A stretch of 11,230 nucleotides of DNA. Origin: Ophioceras dolichostomum. Taxonomy: Eukaryota; Ascomycota; Sordariomycetes; Magnaporthales; Ophioceraceae. Position numbers and translations under genes: made by a program. The notes beneath the pieces were generated by a model. That model saw nothing but the letters and a program-made list of their open reading frames with translations. It searched no databases and had not been told where the DNA came from. Positions 9,501-11,230 of this stretch are shown piece by piece. The stretch spans positions 1 through 11,230 of the forward strand of contig PYST01000631.1 in the NCBI GenBank assembly GCA_003049485.1, given 5' to 3'. Positions within the stretch are counted from its first letter, which is position 1. Each line of letters starts with the position of its first letter.

Positions 9501-10398
9501 TCTGGCCCGTCCGCGGAGAGGTTCCAATCGCCCGAGTGTTTCCTTCCGATCTGGAAGTATTCGCAGGCGAGAGGATCCAGGGTCCCAATGCGTAGTTCGG
9601 GGGTTGGGTCCTAGTACGGGTCAGCAGTCCGTTGTCTCGTGCTTGCGAAGAACTCAGTGGGCTAACGCACCGATTCTTCGATGTAGTAGAGTCTGAATGC
9701 CGCAGAAATCGCCCTGAAGGCTGTCCGGATGTTTCGGATGCGGTCAAGGAAACGGCCAGGAAACATGTCCGAAATATCCAAAGAACGATGCCGAAAATTA
9801 TCCTCGTGGAATTCACCGAAGATGAACTGCAAGACCGAATGACTGATCAGTGATGGTCTCAACATGGGGACTCGATTCAGGGAGAGGGATGAGATAGGAT
9901 GTCACTTACGACCCCCATGGTGGCGTCGACGAGTCCCCGGTGCTCGGGACTTTCCGCTGCGAAAACCATTGCCTTGAGAGCTGGTTAGACTCGGGATCGG
10001 GTCGCCGGGGAAGAACAAGGTTGGCCTACCTGCTTGATGAGATCTCCAGCCAGGTCGAACCCGAAAAAAAAGAGCGAGATTTGCTCAATGTTGTCGGCTC
10101 CTTGTTCCAAGACCTCCCGGACGAGGGTTTGACCGACCGCTTCGATGCCGGGAATAGGTCGCCGCCATAGAGGGAAGTGTACTGAAATGCGACTGTCTGG
10201 ATGCCAAGCAGTCAACTTGGCTTCCAGTGAGCGCACTGAGCGGTTGACATTGCTTCGGTCCCAAGGTCCAGCCCCACCGCCACCGACGATCACGAATCTA
10301 CGTGGTTGTTCGAGCCGGATGAGCCTCAAGGACTGGGTGAACGGGATGTGGCATCAAACAGGTAGGTAGGTAGATAATTACCTCGTCTGTTTTGACAT
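3072..10398 (-). CDS. Very large NLR-like protein: degenerate hydrolase-like region, NACHT-like core, ~30 ankyrin repeats, SPRY
   Basis: My model in transcript order is 10398-10382, 10324-10030, 9972-9910, 9826-9671, 9610-4234, 4134-3984, 3823-3564 and 3295-3072 (TAG at 3074-3072). It totals 6,543 nt and 2,180 residues, and phase is consistent at all seven junctions. Domains by residue are: 7-177 alpha/beta-hydrolase-like; about 310-620 NACHT-like NTPase plus winged-helix-like segment; 701-713 the FLAYAAMNWPYHA motif usual between the NTPase and repeats in fungal NACHT-ankyrin proteins; about 822-1915 ankyrin repeats; about 1992-2137 SPRY; then an acidic tail ending EDEWL. There is no signal peptide or membrane segment, so it is probably cytosolic. 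By family it would be a sensor or scaffold in non-self recognition or programmed cell death, but no ligand can be inferred. Both the hydrolase-like and NTPase motifs are degenerate. The 17-nt first exon is the weakest part. The 5.4-kb exon 5 and the SPRY exons are strong. Confidence 0.85.
3296..3563 (-). other. Last intron of the ankyrin-SPRY gene, carrying a long (CT)n tract
   Basis: The donor is CTCG|GTGAGT at 3563. A GCTAAC branch-like site lies on the minus strand around 3315-3320, and the acceptor AAAG ends at 3296. Removal joins LLG to IVFRG inside the SPRY domain in frame. About half of the intron is dinucleotide repeat. If retained, the frame stops almost at once after LLGEW, losing the last strands of SPRY. 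Confidence 0.8.
3373..3507. repeat. (GA)n dinucleotide microsatellite, about 67 units, with one N
   Basis: An uninterrupted GA alternation runs for 135 nt except for an N at 3458, followed by impure GA-rich sequence to about 3531. On the sense strand of the host gene it is a (CT)n polypyrimidine tract ending 76 nt before the 3' splice site of the last intron. The N suggests a base-calling or length problem, so true repeat number is unknown. The Arg-Glu and Leu-Ser repeat ORFs across it are not genes. Confidence 0.97.
4135..4233 (-). other. Intron joining the ankyrin exon to the SPRY exons, with two in-frame acceptors
   Basis: The donor is ACG|GTAAGC at 4233. An acceptor AACCAG ends at 4135 (exon starts 4134), and a second acceptor GTCTAG lies exactly 30 nt further on (exon would start 4104). 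Both give the same frame, so the product would contain or lack ten residues just before VIPEDW. CTAAC sits only 3 nt before the first AG, which is too close to serve it, but it is at a usable distance for the second. Reading through without splicing ends the protein at a stop at 4172-4174. Confidence 0.7.
4397..7678 (-). other. Ankyrin-repeat array, about 30 units in one exon
   Basis: Residues about 822-1915 contain successive units of about 33 residues of the TPLH/TALHLAAEQGH...LL..GA.. type. Clear examples are TALHLAAEQGH, TAMHYAAKAG, TPLHRASRYGHRHVVKLLL, DPLHYAAALGSNHVVRYLI and TPLMTAVLNNQHDLVHALL. I count 28-31 units, with some degenerate ones at both ends and insertions of about 10-25 residues in several units. 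The copies are visibly divergent from one another, so this is an old array and not a recently amplified tandem. It provides an extended protein-binding surface. No intron interrupts it. Confidence 0.92.
8282..9214 (-). other. NACHT-like NTPase core plus winged-helix-like segment, Walker motifs degenerate
   Basis: Residues about 310-620. The P-loop region reads ILVICGETRSEATSLVP (316-332); the GxxxxGK[S/T] pattern keeps the first Gly (321) and Thr (328), but the second Gly is Glu326 and the Lys is Ala327. The Walker B region reads PHLVIALQNVG (420-430) with no acidic residue after the hydrophobic strand. A sensor-like strand KIIISSDSR (453-461) and the winged-helix-like motif IIWINFAPRPLKPSEL (583-598) are in the expected places for fungal NLR-type proteins. 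The fold is likely kept but nucleotide binding and hydrolysis look impaired. Confidence 0.75.
9671..10324 (-). other. N-terminal alpha/beta-hydrolase-like region (exons 2-4), active-site motifs altered
   Basis: Residues 7-177 follow the layout of the lipase/DUF676-like N-terminal domain found in many fungal NACHT proteins. They comprise a Gly-rich first loop (VIVGGGGAGPW, residues 17-27) where HGLGG is usual, the nucleophile elbow as GFDLAG (94-99) where GHSLGG is usual, the helix segment IKQAMVFAAESPEHR, and FGEFHE (128-133) where FGTPHR is usual. The Ser nucleophile position is Asp96. Splicing of exons 2-3 (ending ...LIKQ, starting AMVF) and 3-4 restores this continuous homology-like pattern, supporting the exon model. 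Hydrolase activity is doubtful; a protein-interaction or structural role is more likely. Confidence 0.65.
10382..10398 (-). other. Proposed first coding exon (MSKQT...) of the ankyrin-SPRY gene
   Basis: ATG at 10398-10396 with 17 coding bases, a GAG|GTAATT donor and a 57-nt intron to an acceptor TTGAG ending at 10325 gives MSKQTRLIRLEQPRRF in frame with exon 2. Exon 2's own frame has no in-frame ATG and is closed by TGA a few codons upstream, so some upstream exon is needed. A weakness is that a CAG acceptor 8 nt earlier would break the frame in this model. A rival start is the ATG at 10472-10470, seven codons then a GTGAAT donor to that CAG. Confidence 0.45.
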
Positions 10399-10524
10399 GA
10401 CGGGGGGATCCCTTCGTAAATGCAACAGTTGTCTGAATGCTAGGAATTCACATCCTCCCCTGGTGTAGGCATGTAGGTAGGTAGGTAGGTAGGTAGGTAC
10501 CTAGGTAGGCAGGTGGCAGATAGG

Positions 10525-10529
10525 ATTGG
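10525..10529 (-). promoter_or_regulatory. CCAAT box candidate
   Basis: ATTGG on the plus strand reads CCAAT in the direction of the large gene, about 127 nt upstream of its proposed ATG. This is a typical distance for the fungal CCAAT-binding complex. A five-base match is frequent by chance, so support is weak. Confidence 0.25.
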
Positions 10530-10737
10530 CAGAGGATGGTCGGCGGGTGCGGGTTGGCAAGGAGACGATGTAGGTGACGAATGTAGTTGTCAACTTCACG
10601 GGACTGTTTTCGCGGCTGTCTGCATTCGAAACGGCGGCCGGAGCATCTGCTTGGTACCTCAGGTAGGTGGTAGATTCGAGGCAGGCGCTGAGACGGGTCA
10701 TGTAGGTAACGTATGTAGATACCTACCTAAGGTACGA

Positions 10738-11230
10738 TCACGGCCTGGGGTTTGTTCCGGTTCCTTCAGCAATCAGTGTGGAATTTGAAAGTGGGAAGGC
10801 CTGCCTGTCGGAACGAACGAACCTGAGCATGGAGGAAAAATGCTTGAGCACCAGCCAAGGGAGGGGGGCAGCAAACCACAGCGCTCTCGGCCCTTGTTGA
10901 TGGAAGTTGTGCGACCACACGAGGAACATGGGATGCGTTAAAGCTTTAACAATATCGCAGAAAAAGGAGAACATTAGTGCAAAAGCTAACGAAATGTCCG
11001 TATTAATGTTAGGGGTGGTACCGAAGCTTGGTTTCCTGCATGTGACCACCTCGGGCACCAACAGCACTGGTGGAAGCCTACAGTAGAAATAAATGCACAT
11101 ATGCAGGCTGCAGTCAGCTGAATTCCAAGCCACACTGTGTCATTGGTTTCTGAGAAGCCTTTGCCGTGCAACCACGCGGCCGAATTGCCTGCCCGAACAT
11201 AACACATCAATACCACCAGCACCGTTGGCC
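10738..11230. other. Right-hand flank with no recognisable gene
   Basis: Two overlapping minus-strand open frames exist (10738-11133 and 10986-11222), but neither has a recognisable domain, Kozak-type context or splice partner. The stretch around 10920-11000 is A/T-rich and holds a perfect 14-bp palindrome at 10937-10950. It is most simply the distal upstream region of the large minus-strand gene or a spacer to the next gene. Confidence 0.5.

Larger units (their letters stand above)
10361..10737. repeat. TAGG/CCTA tetranucleotide clusters upstream of the ankyrin-SPRY gene
   Basis: The main array is about six to seven GTAG units at 10473-10498, continuing with variants (CTAGGTAGGCAGG) to 10514. 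Further short copies lie at about 10361-10374, 10662-10670 and 10721-10734. Similar tracts are common upstream of Sordariomycete genes. They sit about 75-115 nt upstream of the proposed ATG and would be in the 5' UTR or core promoter. The array is not the fungal telomere repeat TTAGGG. Confidence 0.8.

Noticed and set aside
10473..10514. Telomere-like repeat
   Set aside because: The unit is TAGG (4 nt), not TTAGGG. It is short and internal, and fits a common fungal promoter microsatellite.
10937..10950. Perfect 14-bp palindrome GTTAAAGCTTTAAC
   Set aside because: About one such palindrome is expected by chance in 11 kb, and nothing around it suggests an operator or attachment site.
10738..11133. 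131-codon minus-strand ORF with several hydrophobic stretches
   Set aside because: No recognised family, no splice partner into the downstream gene and amino-acid composition like translated non-coding DNA. I keep it only as part of the flank description.
1..11230. CRISPR arrays, tRNA or rRNA genes, transposon ends
   Set aside because: No regularly spaced direct repeats, no cloverleaf-compatible stretch that I could recognise, and no terminal inverted repeats or transposase/reverse-transcriptase motifs on either strand.

Overview
The window looks like nuclear DNA of a filamentous ascomycete (Pezizomycotina; Sordariomycetes is my guess). The evidence is genes broken by short introns of about 57-268 nt with GTAAGT/GTGAGT-type donors and CTAAC/CTGAC branch sites close to the acceptors, GC-rich third codon positions, families that are typically fungal, and TAGG/CCTA tetranucleotide clusters in the upstream region. 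No bacterial, phage or CRISPR feature is visible. All exon models below were built by hand from frame continuity, splice-site sequence and family motifs. There is no transcript support. Layout: (1) positions 1-2424, plus strand: a subtilisin-like (S8) serine protease gene of an intracellular fungal type, five visible exons, 589 residues from the first visible ATG; it may begin upstream of the window. (2) 2425-3071: gene-free convergent spacer with a perfect 10-bp inverted repeat just beyond the end of the second gene. (3) 3072-10398, minus strand: one very large gene, which I reconstruct as eight exons encoding 2,180 residues. In order it has an alpha/beta-hydrolase-like N-terminal region with a degenerate nucleophile elbow, a NACHT-like NTPase core whose Walker A and Walker B positions are both altered, a winged-helix-like segment, about 30 ankyrin repeats in a single exon of 5.4 kb, and a C-terminal SPRY domain spread over three small exons. 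(4) 10399-11230: presumed upstream region of the large gene, with a TAGG tetranucleotide array and no recognisable gene. The two genes converge tail to tail, 647 bp apart. The large protein has the layout of a fungal NOD-like receptor (effector-like N-terminus, NACHT, repeat sensor), but with a SPRY sensor added after the ankyrins and with both enzymatic cores apparently degenerate, suggesting a binding or scaffold role rather than a nucleotide-switched enzyme. The subtilase belongs to a family also known as an N-terminal effector domain in fungal NLR-like proteins, so the pair may be a small immunity or incompatibility-type locus. That link is inference from family knowledge and proximity. 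The SPRY exons are separated from each other by an intron with a 135-nt (GA)n/(CT)n tract containing an unresolved N, where an automatic gene model could easily break.
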